NCBI GenBank assembly: GCA_035279905.1
Contig: DATEGZ010000318.1
Coordinates: forward strand, 51,043 to 115,042
Length of the DNA stretch: 64,000 bases
Source of the DNA: DATEGZ01 sp035279905
GTDB taxonomy: Bacteria; Acidobacteriota; Vicinamibacteria; Vicinamibacterales; SCN-69-37
Direction: 5' to 3'
This document shows, in pieces, positions 9,221 through 17,269 of this stretch; within the stretch, counting starts at the first letter, position 1; every line of letters begins with the position of its first letter. The notes below the pieces were generated by a model, which had not been told where the DNA came from, did not search any database, and worked only from the letters and a program-made list of their open reading frames with translations. Both the position numbers and the translations under genes were made by a program.

Positions 9221-9940
9221 ATGTCGCGACATCTTGGCCTCATCGCGGTTTGTGCGTGCATCGCCGCCAGCATTGGATGCGACGGGGCACCGGGAGTCAC
9301 CCCCACTCCCACTCCGACGGTCACTCCCACTCCGAAAGTCACTCCCACTCCGACGGCTTCGACGGTCACGGTCGAATTCGGCGGCCGCGTGGTCACCGCC
9401 GATGTGGGAGGCCCCGTCGGAAACGTGCTGGTATCGGCGGAGGCCATCAGCATTCCCAAAACAACGGTCGGGTGGGTCAATCCGACGAACACTACAACGT
9501 CCGGTGGAGATGGCACATTTACCCTCCCACTCAATCTCCCGACGGGTTGGAGGTCTCTCTACCTCAAACTGACCGCACCGCCAGGATATGACGATGCGTA
9601 CCACGAGTTTTTGCCAAATACTGCCGCAGATCGGCCGGCGATCAGGATGTACCCGACGCTCGTGATCAAGCCCGGCGAGTCGCTTGAAGTGCGCGTCGAA
9701 GACCTCGAGACGTGTGGGTGGGGAGGAGAGGCGGGGAACTGCCGGCGAGTCCTGGTGGCAGCATCGCCGGGCGAGCTCGTTGAGCTCGAGCTTGTACCCG
9801 ACGACAGCAGCAAGCCAATGGGATTGAGTCCGGATAACTTCGTCGGAGCCTATACGCCCGTGAGCCGTATCATGGTGTCTCCAGGCGACTACCCATACGT
9901 TATCGGTGCCGGCACCGCGAAGCTGATGGCACGCCGCTGA
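9221..9940 (+). CDS. Putative lipoprotein with Thr-Pro linker, probably truncated
   Basis: The product has 239 residues, with a lipoprotein-type signal peptide (cleavage before Cys20 in ASIGC). A Thr-Pro rich linker encoded by a short tandem repeat follows, then a beta-sandwich-like region that starts VTVEFGGRVVTADVGG and resembles a carboxypeptidase regulatory domain. An AAGGAG ribosome-binding site 6 bases before the ATG supports the start. The frame stops after KLMARR, but sensible coding continues in other frames up to 10196, so the gene appears frameshifted and has lost about 85 C-terminal residues. It would sit in the outer or inner membrane; no function is assigned. Confidence 0.7.
   Translation: MSRHLGLIAVCACIAASIGCDGAPGVTPTPTPTVTPTPKVTPTPTASTVTVEFGGRVVTADVGGPVGNVLVSAEAISIPKTTVGWVNPTNTTTSGGDGTFTLPLNLPTGWRSLYLKLTAPPGYDDAYHEFLPNTAADRPAIRMYPTLVIKPGESLEVRVEDLETCGWGGEAGNCRRVLVAASPGELVELELVPDDSSKPMGLSPDNFVGAYTPVSRIMVSPGDYPYVIGAGTAKLMARR
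9296..9355 (+). repeat. Short tandem repeat coding for the Thr-Pro linker
   Basis: There are three units: one of 24 bases and two of 18 bases, each close to GTCACTCCCACTCCGACG. They encode the VTPTPT stretch after the lipoprotein signal. Unit number is likely to vary between strains, which would change linker length without breaking the frame. Confidence 0.75.
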
Positions 9941-10196
9941 GCGCCACGACCGGGCTCAGCGTCTCGACAGGTGCGACAACACCGCGCACGTCCTTCTCGT
10001 TCACGCGACCGGGAGCGGAGCCCGCGCGAACCGATACGCTGACAGCTCGATCCCGCTGACGGGAAGCCCCGGCATTGGAAACCGGCTCGAGATCGTCGGC
10101 AACGCGAACGCGTTCAATCAGACCAACGACAACTTCGTCCCGTCGCCTCCAGCGGAGTTCTTTACCGCCGGGCAACGCGTGCCCTTCGCGAAGTGA
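9941..10196 (+). pseudogene. Frameshifted C-terminal remnant of the lipoprotein gene at 9221
   Basis: After the TGA at 9938 the coding sense continues in frame 1 (about 9920-10050, reading ADGTPLSATTGLSVSTG). It then moves to frame 3 (about 10045-10196, reading IPLTGSPGIGNRLEIVGN and ending VPFAK with TGA). Composition and the carbohydrate-binding-like NRLEIVGNANAFNQTND stretch look like real protein rather than chance. Two small indels, or sequencing errors, would explain it. The remnant has no start of its own. Confidence 0.5.
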
Positions 10197-10299
10197 GCAC
10201 GAACAGATTCGGCTTCGTGGAAACAGGAGGCTACTAGCCCCACGGGCGCAAGTGCACTATATTGAGCGCGTCAAACCTCCGTCACAAAGGGGCATTTCC

Positions 10300-10785
10300 A
10301 TGCGCATGAGAAGTCTTGGCACGGCCGCCGGCGTCCTGGTCGTCGCGATGCTTTCCGCCGGCCCGATCTGGGCACAGGCGGCTGGTCAGACGAAACCCGA
10401 CGATACCGCGGCGCGCACCGCGCGCTTTGGCGTGTGGATCAACACGACCAATCCCAACAACGTGATGACCTACGAGGCGTACGAAAAAGACGGCAGCAAG
10501 CTGACCGTGAGCAATCCGAGCAACCCGGCGTCGGACTGGGGCTACGTGACGCTCTTCGACGGCGTCTACCGGCCGGTCACCGGCCAACAGGGCTCCGAGA
10601 CCGCGGTCGAGATCATCAACGCGAAGAGCATCCGCATCTACAACAAGCGCAACGGGGTGCTGACGCAGGTCGTGATCAACACCTTGTCGGACGACAACAA
10701 CACGATCAGCAACGAGTACGTCCGCCTGGACAAAGACGGCAAGATCATGGGCGTCACCCATGCGGTGTACACGCGCAAGAAGTAA
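10300..10785 (+). CDS. Secreted hypothetical protein
   Basis: The 161-residue product has a signal peptide (residues 1-27, ending GPIWAQA). The mature part of about 130 residues is polar and beta-rich (FGVWINTTNPNNVMTYEAY, then SIRIYNKRNGVLTQVV). I recognise no family beyond general resemblance to small acidobacterial secreted proteins. ATG 10300 was chosen; ATG 10306 is equally possible. Its TAA touches the left arm of the long palindrome at 10785, which would act as its terminator in RNA. Confidence 0.7.
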   Translation: MRMRSLGTAAGVLVVAMLSAGPIWAQAAGQTKPDDTAARTARFGVWINTTNPNNVMTYEAYEKDGSKLTVSNPSNPASDWGYVTLFDGVYRPVTGQQGSETAVEIINAKSIRIYNKRNGVLTQVVINTLSDDNNTISNEYVRLDKDGKIMGVTHAVYTRKK

Positions 10786-10892
10786 ACGACCTCGGGAGTC
10801 GTTTCGAGGTCCGACGGAAACTCCAGGATTGTTTTGGGGTCGAATGGAAACTGGAGTTTCCGTTTCACCTCGAAACGACTCCCGAGGTCGTT
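10785..10892. repeat. Nested long palindrome, copy 1
   Basis: Two perfectly complementary 26-base arms (10785-10810 and 10867-10892) enclose a second, near-perfect stem (GGAAACTCCAG against CTGGAGTTTCC). Each arm also contains its own small palindromes (AACGAC/GTCGTT and GACCTCG/CGAGGTC), so alternative folds are possible. The arms recur at 15953-16062. The right arm includes GAGG, the only plausible ribosome-binding site for the ATG at 10897, so folding would hide it. Confidence 0.9.
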
Positions 10893-10896
10893 AACG

Positions 10897-11649
10897 ATGA
10901 GAAAACTGACGTTCGCCCTGCTCCTGCCGGTCGGCATGCTCGTCATGTCGGCCGGCGTCGCGATCGCACGCGCGCAAACCGCGGATGAAGTCATCGACAA
11001 GCACATCGCCGCCGTCGGCGGCCGTGAGGCGCTCGGCAAGCTGACGTCGCGCAAATCGACGGGCACGGTGACACTCAAGACCGCGGCCGTCGAGCTCACG
11101 GGCCCGTACGAGGGCTACGCCAAAGCGCCGAACAAGACCCGCGCCGTGCTGAAGTTGGATACCACCGCGATCGGCGGACCCGGAGAGATGATCATCGAGC
11201 AGCGCTTCGACGGGAACGCCGGCTACTCGCTGAACTCGCTCCAGGGAGACGCCGACATCAGCGGCAATCAGCTCGACAACATGCGCAACGGCGGCTTCCC
11301 GTCGTCGATCCTCACGTTCAAACAGAACGGCGTGAAGGCCGAGCTGCTGCCGAAAGAACAGGTCGACGGCAAGGACGCGATCGTCATGCTGTTCACGCCG
11401 AAGACCGGCTCACCCACGCGCATCTATTTCGACGCGGCGACGTACCTCATCATGAAGACCGTCACCAAAGTGATGACGGCCGCCGGCGAGCTGGAGCAGA
11501 CCAGCGCGGTGTCCGACTATCGCACGGTGGACGGCGTGAAGATCCCGTTCCTGATCGCCAACTCGAGCGCGGTCCAATCGATCACGATCACGCTGACGAA
11601 GGTGGAACACAACGTCGCGCTCGACGACGCGATGTTCGGCAAGCGGTAG
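10897..11649 (+). CDS. LolA-like outer-membrane lipoprotein-sorting protein
   Basis: The product has 250 residues, with a signal peptide of about 28 residues ending ARAQ. The mature part begins TADEVIDKHIAAVGGREALGKL, the start seen in many LolA/YdhA-like periplasmic proteins. It has repeated strand patterns and a late DYRTVDGVKIPFLI motif that is common in this group. LolA-fold proteins carry hydrophobic groups across the periplasm; which ligand this one binds is unknown. The ATG at 10897 lies 4 bases after the right arm of the palindrome at 10785-10892, and the GAGG within that arm would serve as ribosome-binding site. It may share transcripts with the gene at 10300. Confidence 0.75.
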   Translation: MRKLTFALLLPVGMLVMSAGVAIARAQTADEVIDKHIAAVGGREALGKLTSRKSTGTVTLKTAAVELTGPYEGYAKAPNKTRAVLKLDTTAIGGPGEMIIEQRFDGNAGYSLNSLQGDADISGNQLDNMRNGGFPSSILTFKQNGVKAELLPKEQVDGKDAIVMLFTPKTGSPTRIYFDAATYLIMKTVTKVMTAAGELEQTSAVSDYRTVDGVKIPFLIANSSAVQSITITLTKVEHNVALDDAMFGKR

Positions 11650-11670
11650 GGTCCATGGCGCGCAGGCCGC

Positions 11671-12813
11671 TCACGCGAGGGCCCGCCACCGGAGGTTGAT
11701 CAAGCAGGCAACGAGAAGCACCGCCCCGAGGCTCACGGCGTCCCACCGCATCAGGAACGCGTAAAAGGTCCGCCCCAGAAGATCGAAGATCGTGAAGCTC
11801 GTGAGAAAGAAGCCCACCGCGGCCGTCGCGCGCCAGGCAGGCGACAGATCGTGCCACCGATCCACGAGGCACATGTACGCGGGGATCCCGACCAGGAGCA
11901 CGTAGTCCCACCCTTGCGGCGACAACAGCGGCACCAGCATGAAGAAGTACGCGCCTTCCAGGTAGTTCGGTTCGGCCACGCGTCGCCGTCGCGACATCAG
12001 CAGGAGCCCCGCGCCCACGGCGACGACCGCCGACGCCAGCGCCAGCCCCTTCGCCGCAGGACCCGCCCCAATCCACTTCGCCCACATCGAAGCGAACGAG
12101 ATGTTCTCAGCGGTCCACAGGTTGGGCGCGGTCGTGTCGGTGACGGTGCGATACCAGTCCTGCAACAGGGCCACGTTGCCGTCCCACCCGTAGCTCACAG
12201 CCGGCAGCAGCAGCCCGGCCACGAGCACCAGGCCGAACGTGACAAACGGACGCCAGCCGAGCGTCCAGGCCAACCACGGCACCATGATCAGCGCGTACGG
12301 TTTGATGAACACGCCGGCCGCGACGAGCGCTCCAGCCGCAAGTCCTTTGCCGCGCTGCGCGGCAATCACGGCACCGATCAGGAGCAGCGCCAGCGGCAGG
12401 TTGAATTGCCCCATCACGAGCTCTTTCACCAGGAACTTGCCGGTCAGGAGCAAGGTCAGCCAGACGAGCAGCTGCGCTGACCGCCGCCGGCCGGGCAGAG
12501 CCGCGAGCGACAGGCTGACGAATGCCCAGATCATCGCCACCATCAACGCGAACCACGTGACTTCTCCGACGTCCTTGGACACCCACAGGAACGGCACCAC
12601 GAGCGGCGCAAACGCGGGAAGATATTTGAATTGATAGTGACCATCCTCGGCGCGGTACATGGTTTCGTGCGCGAGGAAGCGCTCCGCCGCTCGCTTCGGG
12701 GCGGCGAGATCGACGAGCTCGGTCCGCTTGAAGCGCACCGCCGCGTAGCCGCCGGCAACGATCACGAGATAGACGAGGATCGGCCAGACGAGCGATCGAC
12801 CGCGGGACGGCAC
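11671..12813 (-). CDS. GT87-family membrane glycosyltransferase (DUF2029)
   Basis: This 380-residue integral membrane protein has about 9-10 hydrophobic helices. It fits the GT87 (DUF2029) family of polyprenol-phosphate-sugar-dependent glycosyltransferases. Supporting features are a periplasmic loop after helix 1 (ERFLAHETMYRAEDGHYQFKYLP) and the MGQFNLPLALLLIGAVIAA motif, in which the MGQxN pattern is typical of GT87 enzymes. It probably adds a sugar from a lipid carrier to a cell-envelope glycan on the periplasmic side. The start is a GTG. It is divergent from a GT9-like glycosyltransferase gene 66 bases away, suggesting a shared envelope-glycan role; the acceptor is unknown. Confidence 0.8.
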   Translation of the reverse strand: MPSRGRSLVWPILVYLVIVAGGYAAVRFKRTELVDLAAPKRAAERFLAHETMYRAEDGHYQFKYLPAFAPLVVPFLWVSKDVGEVTWFALMVAMIWAFVSLSLAALPGRRRSAQLLVWLTLLLTGKFLVKELVMGQFNLPLALLLIGAVIAAQRGKGLAAGALVAAGVFIKPYALIMVPWLAWTLGWRPFVTFGLVLVAGLLLPAVSYGWDGNVALLQDWYRTVTDTTAPNLWTAENISFASMWAKWIGAGPAAKGLALASAVVAVGAGLLLMSRRRRVAEPNYLEGAYFFMLVPLLSPQGWDYVLLVGIPAYMCLVDRWHDLSPAWRATAAVGFFLTSFTIFDLLGRTFYAFLMRWDAVSLGAVLLVACLINLRWRALA

Positions 12814-12879
12814 CGCTAGACCCTACTACGCTTTCTACCGGGATTGAACTGCTATGCTGCCACTCGAAACGAGACTGCC

Positions 12880-14127
12880 GTGAATGTGAATCTGATGCGC
12901 GCCATCGACTACTGGGTGGGAATCCCGCTCGTCTTCCTCCTCACCGTCGTCTCCCGCGTCCAGCGCCTCGTCGGACTGGCCAAGTCGCCCGCCGGCAAGC
13001 CGCGGAACATCCTGTTCATTCAGCTCGCCGAGATGGGGACGATGGTCGTGGCGTATCCGTCGCTGAAGAAGGCGCGCGAACTCTATCCGGACGCCGCGCT
13101 GCACTTTCTGTGCTTCACGCAGATTCGGCCGAGCGTGGAGATCCTCGACATCATCCCCGCCGAGAACATCATCACCATCGACGCGCATTCCTTCTCGACA
13201 TTCGTGCGCGACACGCTGCTCTTTCCGTGGCGTGCCCGCCGGCGACGCATCGACACCGTGATCAATATGGAAGCGTTCGTCAGGTACAGCAGCCTGCTGA
13301 GTTACCTCTCCGGCGCCTGCCGGCGCGCCGGATTTCACCGGTTTAACCAGGAAGGGCTGTACACCGGCGACCTGCTGACACACCACGTCTTCTACAACGC
13401 GCACGTTCATGCCGCGCACACGTTCCTCGATCTCGTGCACGCGCTCGACGCACCGTCGAGCCAGGTGCCCCGTGTCAAACGGCCGAAGGCCGCGGACCGT
13501 CTCGAGGTGCCGAAGATCAGGACCGACGCACACGCGGCCGCCGAGCTCTGGCGGAAGCTCCGTGCCATCCACGCCGACATCGGACCGGCGCGCAAGCTCG
13601 TGGTGCTCAATCCGAACGCGAGCGCGCGGTTTCCCATGCGCCGCTTGCCGCTCGAGTCGTTCACCGAGCTTGCTCGACGTTTGCTGAAGGATCCCGAGGT
13701 GTTCGTGGTGATCACGGGCGTGGCCAGCGAGAAGCCCGACGCCCACTACCTGTGCGCGCAGCTGGCCTCGCCACGCGTGCTGGACCTCGCCGGCCAGACG
13801 ACAATGACCGAGCTGTTACAGCTATTCGATCTTGCGCATGTGCTGGTCACGAACGACTCGGGGCCAGCGCACTTCGCTGCGCTGACCCGGATCCACGTGG
13901 TGGTCTTCTTCGGGCCCGAGATCCCCGAGCGGTATCGGCCGCTGACGGCCAGCGCCGATGCGATCCACACCGGATACTCGTGCAGCCCGTGCATCGGTCC
14001 GCACAACCAGCGTCAATCACCCTGCAACGACAACTTGTGCCTGAAGAGCATCAACATCGAGGAGATCGCCGGCCTGGTGCGCTCGCGTCTCGAGGGCGTG
14101 CGGTCTTCAGTCAGCGCTCCCTCCTGA
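12880..14127 (+). CDS. GT9-family (heptosyltransferase-like) glycosyltransferase
   Basis: The 415-residue protein has two Rossmann-like halves. The N-half has RNILFIQLAEMGTMVVAYPS, matching the nucleotide-sugar transferase start of ADP-heptose:LPS heptosyltransferases. The C-half has LVVLNPNASARFPMRRLP, VVITGVASE and VLVTNDSGPAHFAALT, the core GT9 motifs. It is preceded by a hydrophobic stretch (residues 9-28) that could anchor it to the membrane, unusual for soluble heptosyltransferases. A late Cys cluster (SCSPCIGPHNQRQSPCNDNLC) may bind metal. GTG 12880 is proposed as start; ATG 12895 is an alternative. Its 3' end overlaps the nuclease gene by 17 bases. Confidence 0.85.
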   Translation: MNVNLMRAIDYWVGIPLVFLLTVVSRVQRLVGLAKSPAGKPRNILFIQLAEMGTMVVAYPSLKKARELYPDAALHFLCFTQIRPSVEILDIIPAENIITIDAHSFSTFVRDTLLFPWRARRRRIDTVINMEAFVRYSSLLSYLSGACRRAGFHRFNQEGLYTGDLLTHHVFYNAHVHAAHTFLDLVHALDAPSSQVPRVKRPKAADRLEVPKIRTDAHAAAELWRKLRAIHADIGPARKLVVLNPNASARFPMRRLPLESFTELARRLLKDPEVFVVITGVASEKPDAHYLCAQLASPRVLDLAGQTTMTELLQLFDLAHVLVTNDSGPAHFAALTRIHVVVFFGPEIPERYRPLTASADAIHTGYSCSPCIGPHNQRQSPCNDNLCLKSINIEEIAGLVRSRLEGVRSSVSAPS

Positions 14128-15919
14128 GGTACCCCACCACCTCCGCCATCACCTTGCAGTCCACTTCGTTGTAGTCCTCGATCTCTTTCATCAAGTCGAC
14201 CTCGCTCATTGCGACGCCGCGCTCGCGCGCCTCGTGATGGCACGCCCACGCGCCGACCATCGCGCCGAGGCCGTCGGTCGTGCTGTCCGACCACTTCGTG
14301 TCGATGAGCTTGTGCGCGTGGAGCGCGCGCGCGATCGCCTTGAGCCCGAAGCTGAACGCGCCGCGGACCGTGACGGGCTGAGCACGCACAACCTGCTTCA
14401 ACAGATCGACCCACGGCACGGTGGGCCACGGCGGCTCGCCGTGACGCTTGTGCGCGGCGTTGTAGGCGTTCATGAGAAAGCTCTGCTCCGCCGGCGACCA
14501 GTGAAACGCGCGGGCGAGTTCGAGCGGCCGACCGTGTGCGTCGCAGACGTCTTTCATGTACGCGAGCCACTCTTCGATGATGCGAAGCTCCTCCGCGGGG
14601 TCGAGCGATCGCACCGTGAACACGCGGAAGTCCCACGAAAAGAGATCGTCCGGCGGGCCCGTGACGCGCCCGCAGCCAATCATGAAGATCAGCGGCTGGC
14701 CGCCCGCGTCTGGAAACGCGGCGAAGTCCTCGTCAAGATCGCTCACCGTCTCGAAGTCCACGAAGAACTCGGGCACGACGGGGTCGCGCCACAGCGGCTC
14801 GTTCGCCGTAACGCGCGCGGGAAACACCAGCGGCCCGTCCGGCGCTGAATGATTCGCGGCGATGACGGCGTCGACGGTCGCGGTGTACGACGGGCCGGTG
14901 ATGCCGAGCGTGGCAGCGCAGCATCGCGCGTCCGTCCACCGCGAGAGCCCGTTGGCGATCGCCGCCGATCGCCCGTCCGGATTGACGCGCGGCAACAGCG
15001 TCAGATCTTCGAGCGCCGCCGCGATCTCCCCTTTCGCCCGATGCCACGGCGCATCGTCCGATGCGCGCATGTTCGGGCGCAGCTCGGGCACCGACGGCTC
15101 GGGCAGGACCTGCCACGATGCGCCGTCTTTCCGCATGCGGCGAAGCCAGCGGCACGCGTCGGTCGCGAGCCTGCCGATGTCCGTGTCCTTCGCGCGCGTC
15201 GGCACGCGATCGATGCGCGCGAGCCGCTCGAACGCCGCCTGGCCGCGCTCGTCCGATTGCTTCCATCGCCGGCCCAGCAGATACCCGGCCTCCGGCGTGA
15301 ATCCCTGCATCCGCCCGAGCGCCTCGTTGTAGATCCACACCTGCGCGCGGTAGTCGCACAGGTCCGCGCCGGCGCTGCCGTCCGCCCGCAGGTCGAGCGT
15401 CTTGAACTTGATATCGACGACGCGGTAGTGGCGAGGACCGAGTGAGGGGACGCAGTCGGGAAAGAGCGCCTGCAGGATGTCGGACCGGACGAGCAGATCG
15501 GGCGAGCCGTACGTGCTCGTCTCCGCGTTCCAGAGCACGCCCTGGTAGATGATTTCGACCTCGTCGTTCATCGCGCGCCAGGTGGCTTCGACGCGCGCGC
15601 GATCTCGCGCGTCGCCACGTTCCTGACAGATCGTGACGAGCTGGTGTCGCTCGGCCAGATACGAGACGACGCGCGATTCGAACTCGCGGCCTTTGCGAAA
15701 GATGAACTCGCGGAAGTCCGTGCGCGGATCGAAGCCCGGCCGTTTGTTGTCGGGGACGAAGCCGCGCGCCTCGCCGTGGAGAGTCAGCCAGTCGATGAGC
15801 GGGTCGTCGTTGCACCAGTTGCGGGTTTTCGATGCTGCGACCCAGGTGTCCCAGCTGGTGTCCTGGCCTGGCACATTACTTGTGCCATCGTCACGGTGAA
15901 AGGCGGCGTCGAGTCCCAC
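14111..15919 (-). CDS. TM0106-type RecB-like nuclease with RNase H-fold exonuclease domain
   Basis: This 602-residue protein joins two nuclease folds. The N-half has a RecB/Cas4-like PD-(D/E)xK core: GSPDLLVRSD near residue 138 and YRVVDIKFK near 165. The C-half is a DEDD-type 3'-5' exonuclease fold: FVDFETVSDLDEDF near residue 385, FHWSPAEQSFL near 484 and YNEVDCKVMAEVVGYL at the end. This layout fits the TM0106/YprB-like family, whose biology is poorly known. The first 20 or so residues (AAFHRDDGTSNVPGQDT) come from the intergenic repeat at 15857-15913 and are probably not ancestral; the GTG at 15919 is therefore uncertain. The usual N-terminal four-Cys iron-sulfur cluster is not obvious. 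Confidence 0.85.
   Translation of the reverse strand: MGLDAAFHRDDGTSNVPGQDTSWDTWVAASKTRNWCNDDPLIDWLTLHGEARGFVPDNKRPGFDPRTDFREFIFRKGREFESRVVSYLAERHQLVTICQERGDARDRARVEATWRAMNDEVEIIYQGVLWNAETSTYGSPDLLVRSDILQALFPDCVPSLGPRHYRVVDIKFKTLDLRADGSAGADLCDYRAQVWIYNEALGRMQGFTPEAGYLLGRRWKQSDERGQAAFERLARIDRVPTRAKDTDIGRLATDACRWLRRMRKDGASWQVLPEPSVPELRPNMRASDDAPWHRAKGEIAAALEDLTLLPRVNPDGRSAAIANGLSRWTDARCCAATLGITGPSYTATVDAVIAANHSAPDGPLVFPARVTANEPLWRDPVVPEFFVDFETVSDLDEDFAAFPDAGGQPLIFMIGCGRVTGPPDDLFSWDFRVFTVRSLDPAEELRIIEEWLAYMKDVCDAHGRPLELARAFHWSPAEQSFLMNAYNAAHKRHGEPPWPTVPWVDLLKQVVRAQPVTVRGAFSFGLKAIARALHAHKLIDTKWSDSTTDGLGAMVGAWACHHEARERGVAMSEVDLMKEIEDYNEVDCKVMAEVVGYLRRER
15857..15913. repeat. 57-bp dispersed repeat with small hairpin, copy A
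   Basis: It aligns over 57 bases with 32425-32481 in the same orientation at about two-thirds identity, and both copies share AAGGCGGCG near the end. The core is a hairpin: GGCACA-TTACT-TGTGCC here and GGCAC-ATTTGAC-GTGCC in copy B. The stem is kept while the bases around it change. Here the repeat lies inside the 5' end of the nuclease gene and is translated as part of its N-terminus. Confidence 0.6.
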
Positions 15920-15952
15920 GGCGTGCTTGAACGTCCAGCGTACCGCACACAG

Positions 15953-16062
15953 AAACGACCTCGGGAGTCGTTTCGAGGTCCGACGGAAACTCCAGGGGTC
16001 GTTTCGGGTCAGAGGGAAACGCGAGTTTCCGTTTCACCTCGAAACGACTCCCGAGGTCGTTT
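15953..16062. repeat. Nested long palindrome, copy 2
   Basis: The 27-base perfect arms (15953-15979 and 16036-16062) are the same as those of 10785-10892. The centre is similar but diverged, and again contains a GGAAACTC/GAGTTTCC inner stem. This copy lies in the divergent gap between the nuclease gene and a lipoprotein gene, so it is not just a terminator. It abuts the conserved 59-bp block at 16068. Confidence 0.9.
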
Positions 16063-16067
16063 AAAAC

Positions 16068-16126
16068 TTCAGAAAACCCTCAACAAACCGTCAAGACCCG
16101 GCACGCGGGCCTCCGTCAGAGTGATC
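16068..16126 (+). promoter_or_regulatory. 59-bp conserved upstream block, copy 2
   Basis: Gapless partner of 9049-9107, with about 52 of 59 bases identical. It ends 26 bases before the ATG at 16152, so it would overlap the promoter and leader. The direct repeat AACCCTCA/AACCGTCA with 11-base spacing is kept. It begins 6 bases after the palindrome copy at 15953-16062. Confidence 0.5.
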
Positions 16127-16151
16127 ACAGCGCTTTGCATTGGAGGCTCCT

Positions 16152-17261
16152 ATGGCTCGCACGCCGATTTTCGCCATCGCCTCGCTTCTCGTCGTGTCGT
16201 GCAATTCGTCGACTCCGGCCGGGCCAGGCGGCTTTCATCCGCTTCATGAGAAGGCCAACTCGCTCACCGTCAGCGGGCCGGCGCGGGTCGCGCCCGGGAC
16301 CACCGCGAAGTACACCGCGACCGGTCAGATGGGCGATGCCACTACGCAGGACCTTTCGACCAAAGCAACCTGGCGGCTCTCGACCTTCAACGTCCTGACC
16401 ATCGACGCCAGCGGAATGGCCACGACCAGAAACAACGGCGAGACGACCATCACCGCGGCGTTCGGCGGGGCCACCGCTTCGCTTTCCGTCATGGTGTTGC
16501 CGAACGGCACCTATCGCCTCGCGGGCACCGTTCGCGACGGGGACCAGCCCGTGAACGCCGCGCAGGTCAGGGTGACCTCGGGACAAGGTGCCGGCCAGAC
16601 CTCCATCACGAATTCCCTCGGCCAGTACACGCTGTATGGCGTCGCGGGCGAGGTCGAGCTCAGCGTGACACGCCAGGGCTTCGCGACCGTCACTCACCAG
16701 GTCGCGGTCGACAAGGACGACGTGTTCGACATCACGGATTTCACGACTGGGGACGTGAAGCTGTCAGGCACGTACACGCTGAACCTCATCGCGGGCAGTG
16801 ACTGCGCGCCGTATCCGCCGGGCATGTCGCCCCCGCCTGCCAGCGAGCTGCAACGCTCGTACACCGCGACCGTCACACAGGCCGGCCCAGACGTGACCGT
16901 GACGCTCAGCGGCGCGGACTTCGACGTCGTTGGCGGCCGAGGCAATCAATTCACCGGAAGCATCTACAACGGCTACATCTACTTCACGTTGAAGAACTCC
17001 GGCGGCGACTACTACTACACCCTCAACACCGTCGGGAGGCCTGACGTCGTCGAGCGGCTGCCGTCCGGACATCTCCTGGGAATCTTTGGCTACGTGTCCG
17101 CGCCGTTGACGACGGGCGGCCTCAACGGCCAGCTATGGGGCGAGTTCTTCGAGTTCGACCGCGCAGCTAACGGCTCGCCGACGAAGCCGATGACGGCGTG
17201 CTACTCGGACAACAACCGGTTCCAGCTCACGCCGACGGCCGGCACGACGCGGCGCCGTTAG
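16152..17261 (+). CDS. Lipoprotein with Ig-like and carboxypeptidase-regulatory-like domains
   Basis: The product has 369 residues, with a lipoprotein signal (LLVVSC, Cys about residue 17). Residues 35-115 look like a bacterial Ig-like (BIG2) domain (VSGPARVAPGTTAKYTATG, ending ITAAFGGATASLSVMV). Residues 118-200 resemble a carboxypeptidase regulatory-like domain (RLAGTVRDGDQPVNAAQVRV, LGQYTLYGVAGEVELSV). The C-terminal region is beta-rich and unassigned. A strong GGAGG ribosome-binding site before ATG 16152 fixes the start. It would be an envelope-anchored surface or periplasmic protein. It shares the conserved 59-bp upstream block with the lipoprotein gene at 9221, hinting at co-regulation. 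It converges with the phosphatase gene, 8 bases away. Confidence 0.78.
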   Translation: MARTPIFAIASLLVVSCNSSTPAGPGGFHPLHEKANSLTVSGPARVAPGTTAKYTATGQMGDATTQDLSTKATWRLSTFNVLTIDASGMATTRNNGETTITAAFGGATASLSVMVLPNGTYRLAGTVRDGDQPVNAAQVRVTSGQGAGQTSITNSLGQYTLYGVAGEVELSVTRQGFATVTHQVAVDKDDVFDITDFTTGDVKLSGTYTLNLIAGSDCAPYPPGMSPPPASELQRSYTATVTQAGPDVTVTLSGADFDVVGGRGNQFTGSIYNGYIYFTLKNSGGDYYYTLNTVGRPDVVERLPSGHLLGIFGYVSAPLTTGGLNGQLWGEFFEFDRAANGSPTKPMTACYSDNNRFQLTPTAGTTRRR

Positions 17262-17269
17262 GGCAAGGG

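Noticed and set aside
9296..9355. Short tandem repeat as a CRISPR or regulatory array
   Set aside because: Only three units without spacers, in frame within the Thr-Pro linker of a lipoprotein.
16124..16140. A second sigma-54 site before the lipoprotein gene at 16152
   Set aside because: TTTGCA is present but the -24 GG element is missing at the required distance.
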